64,000 bases of DNA from Trebonia sp963774945 (GTDB lineage: Bacteria; Actinomycetota; Actinomycetes; Streptosporangiales; Streptosporangiaceae), in NCBI GenBank assembly GCA_963774945.1, contig CAVZHA010000010.1, forward strand, positions 682,001 through 746,000, in the 5' to 3' direction. Below the pieces are notes generated by a model that had not been told where the DNA came from, did not search any database, and was given only the letters and a program-made list of their open reading frames with translations. This document shows, piece by piece, positions 32,531 through 41,996 of this stretch. Position numbers and translations under genes: made by a program. Position 1 is the stretch's first letter; every line of letters begins with the position of its first letter.

Positions 32531-34725
32531 ATGACTGACCGCACCCAGGCAGCCGGGCTGCAGGTCGCGACGAGCCTGTACCGCTTCATCGAGGACGAGG
32601 CCCTGCCTGCGGCCGGCCTCAGCGTGACCGGGCCGGCCTTCTGGGCGGGCGTGGCGCAGATCTTCGCGGATCTGTCGCCGGTCAACCGGGACCTGCTCCG
32701 CCGCCGCGACGAGCTTCAGGCGGCGATCGACTCCTGGCACCGGGCGAACGCCGGCCAGCCGCACGACCCGGCCAAGTACCGGGCGTTCCTTGAGGAGATC
32801 GGCTATCTCGTCCCCGGCCCCGGACCGTTCCAGATCGGCACCGACGGGGTCGATCCCGAGATCGCCTCGATCGCGGGCCCGCAGCTCGTGGTCCCGGTGA
32901 CCAACGCCCGGTTCGCGATCAACGCCGCCAACGCGCGCTGGGGATCGCTCTACGACGCGTTCTACGGCACCGACGCGATCCCCGAGACCGACGGGGCCGC
33001 CAGGGAGGGCGCCTACAACCCGGTCCGCGGTCAGCGGGTGGTCGAGACCGTGCGGGCCATCCTCGACCAGGCGGTGCCCCTCAACGGCGCGTCGCACCGG
33101 GACGTGACCGGCTATTGCGTCGCTGCCGACGGCCTCACCGCCGCCACCGCGGCCGGCCCCGCCCGGCTGGCCGACCCGGCCGCGTTCGCCGGGTACGCGG
33201 GCGACCCCGCTGCCCCGTCGCGGGTGCTGCTGCGCCACCACGGCCTGCACCTCGAGCTCGTCATCGACCGGGCCGGGCCGATCGGCCGGACCGACCCGGC
33301 CGGGATCCAGGACGTGCTGGCCGAGGCGGCCGTCACCACGATCGTCGACTTCGAGGACTCGGTCGCCACCGTCGACGCCGAGGACAAGGTCGCGGCGTAC
33401 CGCAACTGGCTCGGCCTCAACGTCGGCGACCTCAGCGCCCCGGTCCAGAAGAACGGGACGCTCCTTCGACCGGCGGCTCGAGCCCGACCGCGAATTCACC
33501 GACCCGTCGGGCCGGCCGTTCACCCTCCCCGGCCGCGCCCTGCTGCTGGTCAGGAACGTCGGCCACCTGATGACGACCGACGCCGTCCTCGACGCCGGCG
33601 GAGCGGAGGTGTTCGAGGGCATCCTCGACGCGATCGTCACCGCGATCGGCGCGCTGCCGGGACTGCGGGCCGACGCGCCCCGGCGCAACAGCAGGACCGG
33701 CGCGGTCTACATCGTCAAGCCCAAGCAGCACGGGCCGGACGAGGTGCGCTTCACCGGCGACGCTGTTCGCCCGGGTCGAGGCGCTGCTCGGGCTCGCGCG
33801 GGGCACGCTCAAGATCGGCCTGATGGACGAGGAGCGGCGCACCTCGGTCAACCTCGCCGCCGCCGTGCACGCGGCCGGCGACCGGATCGTCTTCATCAAC
33901 ACCGGCTTCCTCGACCGCACCGGCGACGAGATCCACACCTCGATGGAGGCCGGGCCGATGACGCGCAAGGCCGACATGAAGGCCCAGCCGTGGATCCTCG
34001 CCTACGAAGACCGCAACGTCGATACCGGGCTCGCGCACGGCCTGGTCGGCCGCGCCCAGATCGGCAAGGGAATGTGGGCGATGCCCGACCTGATGGCGGA
34101 CATGCTGGCGCAGAAGATCGCCCACCCCCGGGCGGGGGCCTCCACCGCGTGGGTGCCGTCGCCCACCGCTGCGACCCTGCACGCTCTGCACTACCACCAG
34201 GTCGACGTCTGCCAGCGTCAGGCCGAGCTCGCCACCAGGACCCCGGCCGCCCTCGACCAGATGCTCAGGATCCCGCTGGCCGACCCGGCCGGCTGGACCG
34301 CCGCCGACCGCCAGTCCGAGGTCGACCTCAACGTCCAGTCGATCCTCGGCTACGTCGTGCGCTGGGTCGACCAGGGCGTCGGCTGCTCCAAGGTCCCCGA
34401 CATCCACGACGTCGCCCTGATGGAGGACCGGGCCACCCTGCGCATCTCCAGCCAGCTGCTCGCCAACTGGCTCAGGCACGGGGTCATCAGCAGCGAGCAG
34501 GTGACCGGCAGCCTGCGCCGGCTCGCCGCCGTCGTCGACCAGCAGAACGCGGCCGACCCCGCCTATCGCCCGATGTCGCCCGACTTCGACGCCAGCATCG
34601 CCTTCGCGGCCGCGGCCGACCTCATCTTCGAGGGAACCGCCCAGCCCAACGGGTACACCGAGCCCAGCCTGCACCGCCGCCGCCGAGAGGCGAAGGCGGC
34701 AGCGGCGGCTCAGCCCAAGCACTAG
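32531..34725 (+). pseudogene. glcB: Malate synthase G, two single-base insertions
   Basis: About 731 residues if corrected, the usual length for GlcB. It catalyses glyoxylate plus acetyl-CoA to malate. Motifs: FAINAANARWGSLYDAFYGT, YNPVRGQRVVETVRAILD, TTIVDFEDSVATVDAEDKVA (acidic metal-site region), YIVKPKQHGPDEV, LKIGLMDEERRTSVNLAA, FINTGFLDRTGDEIHTSMEA and GASTAWVPSPTAATLHALHY. The frame breaks at about 33461 (extra C: NGT|SFDRR) and about 33762 (extra G: TGD|LFARV); removing one base at each restores a full chain. A GGAGT ribosome binding site precedes ATG 32531. It is probably functional, with assembly errors, and IclR-regulated. Confidence 0.85.
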
Positions 34726-34765
34726 CACCTTCGCCCGCGCGGCGCCTCGTGGGTCGGCCGCCGAC

Positions 34766-35885
34766 TCAGGAGCGGCGGCGGTCCAGCCACCAGGAACTGA
34801 AGCCGGCCAGACCGAGCGCGAGGGCGAGGAAGATCCCGGTCTCGGCCGCCTGCAGCGGCCAGTAGTGGCTCGCGGGCTGGTAGCTGACCTTCTCCCGAAT
34901 ACCATCGTCGGCCAGGCAGACCAGCACGTCGCTGGGGGACGCGGCGCCGCCGCCCGGTTCAAGCGGGACGGACCCGGCCGCCTGGGTGCAGGCGGCGGGC
35001 AGCGCGGCGACCTGCTGGCCCGCAGCGTTAACGGGCGCGCTGGACAGGATCCAGGCCCCGGGCTGGCCGGGGACGGCGGTGGCGGTGGGCGCGAGAGGGC
35101 CGCCGAGATCACGGAAAGCCGGCGTGGGTGGCTGCGATCGCGGCGGTCGTCTGGTCGGCCGGCAGCAGGTGCGGGCGGATCCACAGCGGCATCACGATCT
35201 GGACGGCGACGAAGATGGCGAGGGTGAGCGCCATGGCCGGCACCGCGCGGCGGATGAGCAGGCCGGCCGTGACGCCGAGCGCGAAGCCGAACGCGGCGTA
35301 GCCGAGCGGGACGATGCCGCCGGCGGCGAACGTGAACGGGCTGAACCGGCCGCCGCTGAACACCGACGCGCTGCCGCCCAGGTCGACGGCCCGGCTGATG
35401 GGCGCCGCCCACCACCCCTGCAGGAGGCTGAACCCTTCCGTCACCGCCATGGCGGCCGCTCCGGTCAGCGCCAGCTTGACTGTCAGCCACCGGGCCCTGG
35501 TGACGCTCTGGTTCCAGGTCAGCCGGCTGGTTCCGGTCTCGAGCTCGCGGGCGATCAGCGGGGCGCCCCAGAAGACGCCGGTGATCGCGGGCGCGATGAG
35601 GATGAACAGGATGCCGACGGTGTAGACGATGACGTAAAGATTGGCCCCGGCCGGCAGCAGCCGGAACGCCTGCGGTCCGCCGAACGGGGTGAGGTTGGAC
35701 AGCTGGCCAAGGAACGCATCGGCCTCCAGCGCGCAGCCGCCGCCGTGGCAGCCGGCGAAGCCGGTGCTTGCGTAGAGGCTGGCCAGCTGCGGATGGGTGA
35801 CCGCCAGCAGGATCGCGAACAGCGCCAGCGCCGCGACCGCGGTGACGGCCTGGGGGCGGAACTGACGCCAGGTCAGCCACATCAT
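34766..35885 (-). pseudogene. ABC-2 type transporter permease, one frame break
   Basis: It starts at ATG 35885 (MMWLTWRQFRPQAVTAVAAL) with GGAGG upstream, one base after the ATPase stop. Helices include AVAALALFAILLAVTHPQL, YVIVYTVGILFILIAPAITG and ALTLAIFVAVQIVMPLWIRP; LIARELETGTSRLTWNQSVT is a well-known loop of this actinobacterial permease family. Near 35115 the frame shifts, and the chain continues through AWILSSAPVNAAGQ and YQPASHYWPLQAAETGIFLA to the basic tail WLDRRRS, stop 34766. The span is one base too long, so a single insertion explains it. Partner of the ATPase upstream; substrate unknown. Confidence 0.75.
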
Positions 35886-35886
35886 G

Positions 35887-36773
35887 TCAGCACCTCCAGG
35901 TGGCGGGCGGCGGCCGCGTCCGGCCGCCTGCTTCATATAGGCGAGCACCAGGTCTTCCAGGCCGACCTCGGACACCGTCCAGGCCGGATCGAGGACCGGG
36001 CCGTCGGCCCGGACCAGCAGCGTGCTCTGCCGGTCGGTGTGGCTGCCGGAGATGACCTGCATCCCGGCCGGCAGCCTGTCCTCGTCGCGGCGCGGGCCGG
36101 ACAGCAGGTGGTGCGCGGCCAGCAGCTCGTCGACCGGCGCCGGCGATCTGCACCCGCGAGTCGGCCAGCACGACCAGGTAGTCGCAGACCCGCTCCAGGT
36201 CGCTGATCAGGTGCGAGGAGAGCACGATGTTGACCTGATCCTCGGCCACGGTTTCCATCAGGTCCTGCAGGAACTCGCGCCGGGCGAGCGGGTCGAGGCT
36301 GGCCACCGGCTCGTCCAGGATCAGCAGCTCGGGGCGTTTGCCGAGGGCGAGGGTCAGCGCCAGCTGCGCGCGCTGGCCGCCGGAGAGCTTCCCGGCCTTG
36401 CGCCTCGGGTCCAGGTCGAGCTGATCGATCCGGCGGCGCGCGAGCGGACCGTCCCAACCCGGGTTGAGGCGCGCGCCCAGCTTGAGGTGGTCGGCCACCG
36501 ACAGCCCGGGGTAGACCGGCGCGTCCTGGGCCAGGTACCCGACCTTGGCCAGCTGATCAGGGCCGGCCCCGGCCGGCCGCCGAGCACCGCGATGGTGCCG
36601 GTGGTCGGTGCCACCATCCCGGTGGCCAGGTTCAGCAGGGTCGTCTTGCCCGCTCCGTTGAGGCCGACCAGGCCGACGACGTGCCCGGCGGGAACGGAGA
36701 GGGTGCAGTCGGTCAGCGCCCACTGGCTGCGGTAGCGCTTGCCGAGCGCCTCGGCCTCGATGACGGCGGTCAC
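35887..36773 (-). pseudogene. ABC transporter ATP-binding protein, frame breaks
   Basis: It starts at ATG 36773 overlapping the GntR stop. Walker A VGLVGLNGAGKTTLLNLATG, then a break near 36570; AQDAPVYPGLSVADHLKL, signature KLSGGQRAQLALTLALGKRP, Walker B LLILDEPVASLDPLARREFL and the switch His in VLSSHLISDLERVCDYL. A second break near 36140 leads to the C-terminal part MQVISGSHTDRQSTLLV and EVGLEDLVLAYMKQAA. The frame of the last few residues is ambiguous. CcmA-like exporter ATPase of a YtrA-regulated operon (GntR, ATPase, permease), probably for antibiotic or envelope-stress response. Confidence 0.75.
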
Positions 36774-37162
36774 GCTATGTCCTCCTCGCTGGCGGACCGA
36801 AAGGTGCTCGTGAACAGGGCCTCGATCGACTCGTCGTCCAGCCCGGCCCGCCTGGCCTTGGCCAGCCAGCGCAGCAGTTCGGCCCGCAGCGGGACGTGCG
36901 CAGCCAGCGAGCCGCCGTCGAGCGTGCCGGTCACGAACGTGCCGACGCCCGGCCGGGCCGCCGCCAGCCCCTCGTACTCCAGCTCCCGGTAGGCCTTCAG
37001 CACCGTGTTCGGGTTGATCGCCAGGCCCGCCGCCACGTCCTTGACCTTGGGCAGCTGATCGCCCTTGCGCAGCAGACCGAGCCGCAGCGCCTGCCGCACC
37101 TGGTGAATCAGCTGCAGGTAGGGCGCGACACCGGACCGGCTGTCCAGGTGGAACTCGATCAC
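36770..37162 (-). CDS. GntR family regulator, YtrA subfamily
   Basis: 130 residues. MIEFHLDSRSGVAPYLQLIH, VRQALRLGLLRKGDQLPKV, VAAGLAINPNTVLKAYRELE and GLAAARPGVGTFV form the GntR winged helix, followed by the short (about 50-residue) helical tail typical of YtrA proteins. It is the first gene of an operon with an ABC ATPase and a permease; its stop overlaps the ATPase start. YtrA regulators repress such ABC operons and respond to cell-wall antibiotics in some relatives. A TAGC/GCTA palindrome lies just upstream. Confidence 0.9.
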   Translation of the reverse strand: MIEFHLDSRSGVAPYLQLIHQVRQALRLGLLRKGDQLPKVKDVAAGLAINPNTVLKAYRELEYEGLAAARPGVGTFVTGTLDGGSLAAHVPLRAELLRWLAKARRAGLDDESIEALFTSTFRSASEEDIA

Positions 37163-37187
37163 GGCGTCTCCACTTTATCTAGGTTGC

Positions 37188-37201
37188 TAGCACTATAGCT
37201 A
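37188..37201 (-). promoter_or_regulatory. Candidate YtrA operator TAGC-N6-GCTA
   Basis: TAGC-ACTATA-GCTA lies 26 bp upstream of the GntR start codon within an AT-richer patch (TTATCTAGGTTGCTAGC to AAGTAGC). The repeats of TAG/CTA fit sites of YtrA-type regulators. Confidence 0.45.
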
Positions 37202-37266
37202 AGTAGCTGGTTAGGATGCAACGCAAGGACGCGCCCTCGCCTGGCCGAGCCCGATAGTCTGCGATC

Positions 37267-37306
37267 CGCTATACCGTGTTGCGCTATACCGTGCAACGGT
37301 ATAGCG
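37267..37306 (+). promoter_or_regulatory. PadR operator: 25-bp perfect palindrome plus extra half-site
   Basis: CGCTATACCGT (37282-37292), GCA, ACGGTATAGCG (37296-37306) is a perfect palindrome with 11-bp arms. An identical half-site CGCTATACCGT lies at 37267-37277, 15 bp upstream. It sits directly before the PadR gene. Confidence 0.8.
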
Positions 37307-37344
37307 TGGGCCGAGTGAGCATGACGACGACCGCGGAGGACGAG

Positions 37345-37671
37345 ATGAGAGACGGGCTTGACCGATGGGCGGACCCGCCGCTGCTGGTGCTGGCCAGCCT
37401 GGCCGACGAGCCCAAGCACGGGTACGCGATCACGCAGGACATCGCGGACACGATGGGGGTGCGGCTGTCGGCCGGCACGCTCTACGCGGTGATCTCGAGG
37501 CTGGAGTCTCGTGGCCTGATCGAGCCCCTGGAGTCCGCCGACCGGCGGCGTCCGTACCAGCTCACGGCCGAGGGGGCGCGCGAGCTGGCGGAGCAGTCCG
37601 AGCGGATGCAGCAGGTCGCCTCGGTCGCGCAGCGCCGGCTGCGCGCCAACTACGGCTGGGCCGGCGCGTGA
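37345..37671 (+). CDS. PadR family transcriptional regulator
   Basis: 108 residues from ATG 37345, preferred over upstream GTG/ATG codons (37315, 37321) because GGAGG lies seven bases before it. PPLLVLASLADEPKHGYAIT, ADTMGVRLSAGTLYAVISRL, GLIEPLESADRRRPYQLTAE and GARELAEQSERMQQVASVAQ are the PadR winged helix and short dimerisation helix. The stop overlaps the GTG of the following membrane-protein gene. PadR proteins of this short type repress adjacent transporter or membrane genes; the palindrome at 37282-37306 is the likely site. Confidence 0.9.
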   Translation: MRDGLDRWADPPLLVLASLADEPKHGYAITQDIADTMGVRLSAGTLYAVISRLESRGLIEPLESADRRRPYQLTAEGARELAEQSERMQQVASVAQRRLRANYGWAGA

Positions 37672-38633
37672 CCGCGGCCGAGGGACCGCAGAAACGGGGA
37701 GCCGGCGTCCTGGTCCGGGCGGCGCTGGGCCTGTACCCGCCCGCGTGGCGAGCCCGCTACGGGGCTGAGGTCCGGGCGCTGCTCGACGATTCCGGTGGTG
37801 GCGCCCGCGCAGCCGCAAGCCTGGCCTGGCACGCGGTTCCCGCCTGGGTCTGCCCGCCGCGGCAGCTGCATGACGGGCCAGCGCGGATACGGTCGAGCCT
37901 CGCCACGACGGGCATCGCGTGGGCGCTGCTGGCCGGCCTGGCAGCGGTCTTCACGCAACTGACCCAGGCGCAGCGCTCTACCCAGGGCACGACGCTGGCC
38001 CAGCATCACCTCATCCAGTGGTCGTACTGGGCGTTCGACGGCTTGCTGGTGGTCTCCGTGCTGGCGGTCGCCGTCGGCGGGGTACCGCTGTGGCTGCTGA
38101 TGCTCCGCCCCGCCCCGCGACGCAGGGAGATGGCCTGGCTGCTGGCCCCGGCCGTCGCGCCCGCTGCCTTTCTGGTGGCGGCTTTCGCGATCGGCAGCCT
38201 GGTCGGGAGGTCCGGTTCACAGGTCGTGCCGGGACGGTCCGAGTCCGTCACCGACCTGGCCAACGGCGGGGTCGGTCCCTGGTGGTTCCTCGCCCTGGTC
38301 GTTCTCGGGTTCGCCGCTGCCGTCCTTTCCGCGGCCGGGCCCGCGCTGGCGCTGCGCAGGCTCAGTCCCGATGGCCCGGCCGTCGTGCTGGCCGCCCGCG
38401 CCGCCGCCGTGGCGGCGGGCACGATGGGCCTGGCCTTGGCGGCCAGCGTGGTCGCGGCGGTCTGCCTGTACCTGTGGGCGCCGGGATACGCCGGGTACCA
38501 CGAAACCTGGCCGCTCGCCGTCTATCTGCCCGCGGTGCTGCTCGCCGCGGTCGTCGCGGTCGTCAGCGCCGCCCGCGGCCTGCGCGCCCGTCCGCCCGTT
38601 GGCCCGTCGCGGCCTGGCCAGGCGCATGCCTGA
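37668..38633 (+). CDS. Multi-pass membrane protein of the PadR operon
   Basis: 321 residues from GTG 37668 (GTGA overlap with padR). A short cytoplasmic N-terminus has ALGLYPPAWRARYGAEVRAL, a motif seen at the start of many actinobacterial PadR-linked membrane proteins, where it precedes LLDD. Six to seven hydrophobic segments follow, for example TTGIAWALLAGLAAVFTQL, LAPAVAPAAFLVAAFAIGSL and PAVLLAAVVAVVSAARGL. No enzymatic motif is visible. It may form a small efflux or stress system under PadR control; the function is not known. Confidence 0.8.
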   Translation: MTAAEGPQKRGAGVLVRAALGLYPPAWRARYGAEVRALLDDSGGGARAAASLAWHAVPAWVCPPRQLHDGPARIRSSLATTGIAWALLAGLAAVFTQLTQAQRSTQGTTLAQHHLIQWSYWAFDGLLVVSVLAVAVGGVPLWLLMLRPAPRRREMAWLLAPAVAPAAFLVAAFAIGSLVGRSGSQVVPGRSESVTDLANGGVGPWWFLALVVLGFAAAVLSAAGPALALRRLSPDGPAVVLAARAAAVAAGTMGLALAASVVAAVCLYLWAPGYAGYHETWPLAVYLPAVLLAAVVAVVSAARGLRARPPVGPSRPGQAHA

Positions 38634-38669
38634 CTCACGAGCACCACGGCCACGGGAGGGTCGACCACG

Positions 38670-39002
38670 ATGCGGTTGATCAGGCCGCGCGATGTACCGG
38701 ACCCGGGCGAGGCGGCGGTCGGCTTCGGCATCGCGACCGCCGCCAGGGACGTCGCGATCTCGGTCGGGATCGTGCTCGGCCTGCTGTACCTGTTCCCCAC
38801 CCTCGACCGGATCATCAGCGGTCCGGAGCGGCGCGGGGGCCCGCAGCAGGCCGGTCCGCTGGCGGCCGGCCTGAAACTTCCGGCCAGGACCGGCCTGAGC
38901 GGCCCGATGATCAGCGCCTTGGCCGGCCCTGGCTTGCTTATCGGCCTGGCCGTGTCCGCCCTCGTGATCGGCGGGCTGCTGCTCTGCCGCTGCGACGCCT
39001 GA
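38670..39002 (+). CDS. Truncated ABC-2 permease-like remnant
   Basis: 110 residues from ATG 38670. DVAISVGIVLGLLYLFPTLD and PMISALAGPGLLIGLAVSAL are two membrane helices whose order and spacing resemble the last two helices of actinobacterial ABC-2 permeases (VLGLLYLFPLL ... GPWAGLGVLALWAA). The central linker (ISGPERRGGPQQAGPLAAGL) sits where these permeases have their extracellular loop. The rest of a permease and any ATPase are absent, so it is probably a remnant or a small membrane protein derived from one. It follows the PadR operon by 36 bp. Confidence 0.45.
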   Translation: MRLIRPRDVPDPGEAAVGFGIATAARDVAISVGIVLGLLYLFPTLDRIISGPERRGGPQQAGPLAAGLKLPARTGLSGPMISALAGPGLLIGLAVSALVIGGLLLCRCDA

Positions 39003-39022
39003 ACCCGGACGAACTCGAACGC

Positions 39023-39058
39023 GGGGCGCCCGCCGGCAATGAATGTTGCCGACGCCCC
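39023..39058 (+). terminator. Hairpin terminator after the PadR operon
   Basis: GGGGCG (39023-39028) and CGGCAA (39034-39039) pair with TTGCCG (39046-39051) and CGCCCC (39053-39058), with small bulges. The inner part also resembles the repeated GGCAAY..TGTTG motif found just downstream, so part of it may be an operator. Confidence 0.55.
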
Positions 39059-39132
39059 TGCAGCTCATGCGAGTATTAAGGCCCCCGGGCGGTCGCCGTC
39101 CGCGATGCAGCGGCTCAGCGACGTCGGGCCGT

Positions 39133-39189
39133 GGCAATAAGTGTTGTGCCATGATGCAGCTTGACCGGCAACAATTTTTGCTCGATACT
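39133..39189 (+). promoter_or_regulatory. Promoter and candidate RpiR operator of the catabolic locus
   Basis: TTGACC (39161-39166), 17 bases, GATACT (39184-39189) is a good housekeeping-type promoter. GGCAATAAGTGTTG (39133-39146) and GGCAACAATTTTTG (39167-39180) lie on it; relatives occur at 39035 and 52513. Confidence 0.65.
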
Positions 39190-39270
39190 CCAAGCATGTG
39201 CGCGTCGACATGGTTGCTGACCACGGTCGGCGCGCCGAGTCCGCCAGACGCGAGATCGAGGGAGTCAGGC

Positions 39271-41049
39271 ATGCGGGTAGTCGACGCGATCGCGGAGTGG
39301 TTCGAGGCAGCGGGTTTCACTCATTACTTCGGCTACAACGGCGGTGCCCTCTGGCCGATGCTCGATGCGCTGATCGATCATCCGGAGCTCGAGGGCATCC
39401 AGGCCAAGCACGAGTCGCACGCGGTGCATATGGCCGACGTCTACTACCGGACGACCGGGCGGATCGCCCCGGTCCTCGTCAGCAAGGGCCCGGGCCTGCT
39501 CAACGCCGTCGGCGGGGTGGCCAGCGCGATGCACGACCCGGCCGCGCTGATGGTGTTCACCGGCGCGGGCTCCACCCATGTGATGGGCAAGGGCGGGATG
39601 CAGGAGCTCTACTACAACGGATCCGAGGACGCGGTCAGCGTGTTCCGTCCCATCACCAAGGGCAGCTGGATCCTGTGGCGGCCGGACACCGTGATCGACA
39701 CCCTCAACCGCGCGTACGCGACGGCGGTCACCGGCAAGCCGGGACCGGTGTTCATTCAGATCCCGTTCGACATCCAGCTCGCGCCGGTCGAGGGTACCCC
39801 CGAGCCGCCCGCCCGGCGCCTCGCCTCGGCCCGGCCGCGGGCGGACGCGGCCGCGATCGAGCGGTCGGCTGAGCTGCTGCGCGGGGCGCAGCGGCCGGTG
39901 ATCGTGGCGGGCGGCGGCACGAGGCTCTCGGCCGGCGCGCCGGCCCTGCTGGCCAGCCTGGCCGAGGCGGCCCAGGTTCCGGTGGCGACCACGCTCACCG
40001 CCAAGGGCGTCTTCCCGGAGAGCCACGACCTCTCGCTCGGCGTGGTCGGCCGGTCCGGGACCGACTCGGCCGCGTCGGCCACCCGCAACGCCGACGTGAT
40101 CGTCGCGGTCGGCGCCCGGTTCTCCGACAACCACACCGCGATGTGGCGCAGCAAGCTGGTCTACGACATCCCCGGCACCAAGATCATCCATGTCAACGTG
40201 GACGCCAGCGAGATCGGCCGGAACTTCCCGGCCGAGGTGGGCGCGGTCGCCGACGCGGGCAGCTTCCTCGAGGACCTGACCGCCGCGCTCGGCCCGGCCG
40301 GGGTCGGGGACCACCAGGCGTGGCTGGCCCGGGTGGCCGGCTGGAAGCGCACCTGGACCGACAAGATCCACGACGTCATCACCGCCCAGGGCAGCCCGAT
40401 CCACCCGGCCCGGCTGGTGTACGAAGCGGGCGAGGCAGTAGCGGAGGTCAACGGACGGGTCCTGGTCGACGTCGGCGACACGATCCAGTACGCCGAGCCT
40501 TACCTGCGGGTTGACAGCCCCGACGCCTGGTACATCAACGCGGGCATGGCCGAGATGGGCTGGGCCTCGTCCGGCGTGCTCGGCGCGGTAGTGGCCGACC
40601 CGACCCGCCCGGCCGTCGTGCTGACCGGTGACGGCGCCTTCAACATGGTCTCCGGCGTGCTCGCCACCGCGGTCGAGTACCAGCTCCCCGCGGTCTGGGT
40701 CGTCCTCAACAACCACGAGCTCGGGATCGAGCGCAAGGGCTCGGCCAAGGCCTTCGAACGGGTGCACCCGTGGGCCCGTTTCGTCCGCAAGGACACCGGC
40801 GAGCCCTACAACCCCGACTACACCCTGCTGGCCGAGGCCAACGGCGCTCGCGGCGTCAGGATCGAGAAGGCGGACGAGTTCGCCCCCGCCCTCGCCCACG
40901 CCCTCCGGTCCGGGCAGCCCTGGGTGCTCGACGTCGCGATCGACCTGACCGCGCCCACGTTCTTCACCGAGGGCATCGACCGCGCCTACCCGGCCGACTG
41001 GGGCAGGAGCTATCCGCAGTACTCGACCATGACCCTCCCCAGCGAGTAA
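39271..41049 (+). CDS. Thiamine diphosphate-dependent enzyme (acetolactate synthase-like)
   Basis: 592 residues from ATG 39271, behind GAGGGAG. N-terminal Pyr domain: AGFTHYFGYNGGALWPMLDA, IQAKHESHAVHMADVYYRTT (Glu that activates TPP), VLVSKGPGLLNAVGGVASA. Central domain: AAQVPVATTLTAKGVFPESH. C-terminal PP domain: LTGDGAFNMVSGVLATAVEY to WVVLNNHELG, the GDG-x-NN TPP/Mg motif. It belongs to the AHAS/oxalyl-CoA decarboxylase/benzaldehyde lyase superfamily, but no small subunit is present and the product cannot be fixed. It opens the catabolic locus, so a C-C cleavage or decarboxylation step is likely. Confidence 0.85.
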   Translation: MRVVDAIAEWFEAAGFTHYFGYNGGALWPMLDALIDHPELEGIQAKHESHAVHMADVYYRTTGRIAPVLVSKGPGLLNAVGGVASAMHDPAALMVFTGAGSTHVMGKGGMQELYYNGSEDAVSVFRPITKGSWILWRPDTVIDTLNRAYATAVTGKPGPVFIQIPFDIQLAPVEGTPEPPARRLASARPRADAAAIERSAELLRGAQRPVIVAGGGTRLSAGAPALLASLAEAAQVPVATTLTAKGVFPESHDLSLGVVGRSGTDSAASATRNADVIVAVGARFSDNHTAMWRSKLVYDIPGTKIIHVNVDASEIGRNFPAEVGAVADAGSFLEDLTAALGPAGVGDHQAWLARVAGWKRTWTDKIHDVITAQGSPIHPARLVYEAGEAVAEVNGRVLVDVGDTIQYAEPYLRVDSPDAWYINAGMAEMGWASSGVLGAVVADPTRPAVVLTGDGAFNMVSGVLATAVEYQLPAVWVVLNNHELGIERKGSAKAFERVHPWARFVRKDTGEPYNPDYTLLAEANGARGVRIEKADEFAPALAHALRSGQPWVLDVAIDLTAPTFFTEGIDRAYPADWGRSYPQYSTMTLPSE

Positions 41050-41129
41050 GCCAGGGACGGGATGTACCTGTCACAGTTCCCTCGCGGACCGATTCCGCGA
41101 CCTGCTACCGCCGCAACAGGGTGAGGATA

Positions 41130-41996
41130 TTGAGCGACCACGTCGATGTAATGACCGAACTGCAACGTAACTACGCGGATCTTACGCAGGCACAGAAACG
41201 GATCGCCGAGTCAATCGTCGAAGATCCGGAGTTCGTCGCCTTCGCCACGCTCGACAAGTTCTCGGCCCGGCTGGGTATCGCGTCGTCGACCATCGTCCGG
41301 TTCGCCTACCGGCTCGGCCTCGACGGCTACCCGGAGCTGCAGGAGCGGGTGCGGCTGCTGGTCCGCTCCCGGATGCGCGGCGCCGACGACCAGGGCGACG
41401 ACAACTCGGTCGCGCACCTCGGCGACAGCACCGCCGCCGCCTCGCTCCGGCATGACCTCGAGAACCTGCACAACACGATCAACGAACTCGACACGGCCAC
41501 GCTGGACAAGGCGATCGAGCTGCTCTGCAACGCCCGCCGGGTCTTTTTCGCCGGCGGCCTCGCCTCCGGCGCGCTGGCCGAGTACAGCGCCCACACGCTC
41601 AACCGGCTGCGCGGCGGCGCGCAGGTGCTCGGCCTCGGCGATACCGCCGCCGACATCCTCGGGCTCACCCCCGAGGACGTCCTCGTCCTGTTCAGCTTCC
41701 CGCCCTACGCCTCGCAGACGCTGCAGATCCTCGACGCCGCCCGCAAGCGCGGCGTGGTCACACTCGGCATCACCGACTCGCTGATCTCACCGCTCGGAAA
41801 GGTGGACGTCACCCTCACCGCGCGCGTCTCCGGCGTCGGCCCGCAGAATTCGCTGGTCGCGCCGGTAGCGCTCATCAACGTGCTGCTGAACGGCGTGGCC
41901 GAGAAATCCCCGGGGTCGGCCGACCGTTACCGGCAGATATTCGGCCTGCTCGATGACTGGAACGCCTTCTTCCTCAAGGGAAACGCCGATGGCTGA
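41130..41996 (+). CDS. RpiR family transcriptional regulator
   Basis: About 288 residues; the exact start (GTG 41121, TTG 41130 or ATG 41151) is uncertain. N-terminal HTH_6 domain: LTQAQKRIAESIVEDPEFVA, LDKFSARLGIASSTIVRFAY and RLGLDGYPELQERVRLL. C-terminal SIS domain: ARRVFFAGGLASGALAEYSA, DVLVLFSFPPYASQTLQILD and VTLGITDSLISPLGK. RpiR proteins sense phosphosugars or acidic metabolites. It overlaps the first CoA-transferase gene by eight bases, so regulator and pathway are co-transcribed, and GGCAAY..TTG motifs before the TPP gene and the transporter are candidate sites. Confidence 0.88.
   Translation: MSDHVDVMTELQRNYADLTQAQKRIAESIVEDPEFVAFATLDKFSARLGIASSTIVRFAYRLGLDGYPELQERVRLLVRSRMRGADDQGDDNSVAHLGDSTAAASLRHDLENLHNTINELDTATLDKAIELLCNARRVFFAGGLASGALAEYSAHTLNRLRGGAQVLGLGDTAADILGLTPEDVLVLFSFPPYASQTLQILDAARKRGVVTLGITDSLISPLGKVDVTLTARVSGVGPQNSLVAPVALINVLLNGVAEKSPGSADRYRQIFGLLDDWNAFFLKGNADG

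Noticed and set aside
39271..41049. Acetolactate synthase of branched-chain amino acid biosynthesis
   Set aside because: There is no ilvN or ilvC neighbour, and the context is catabolic; only membership of the TPP superfamily is claimed.
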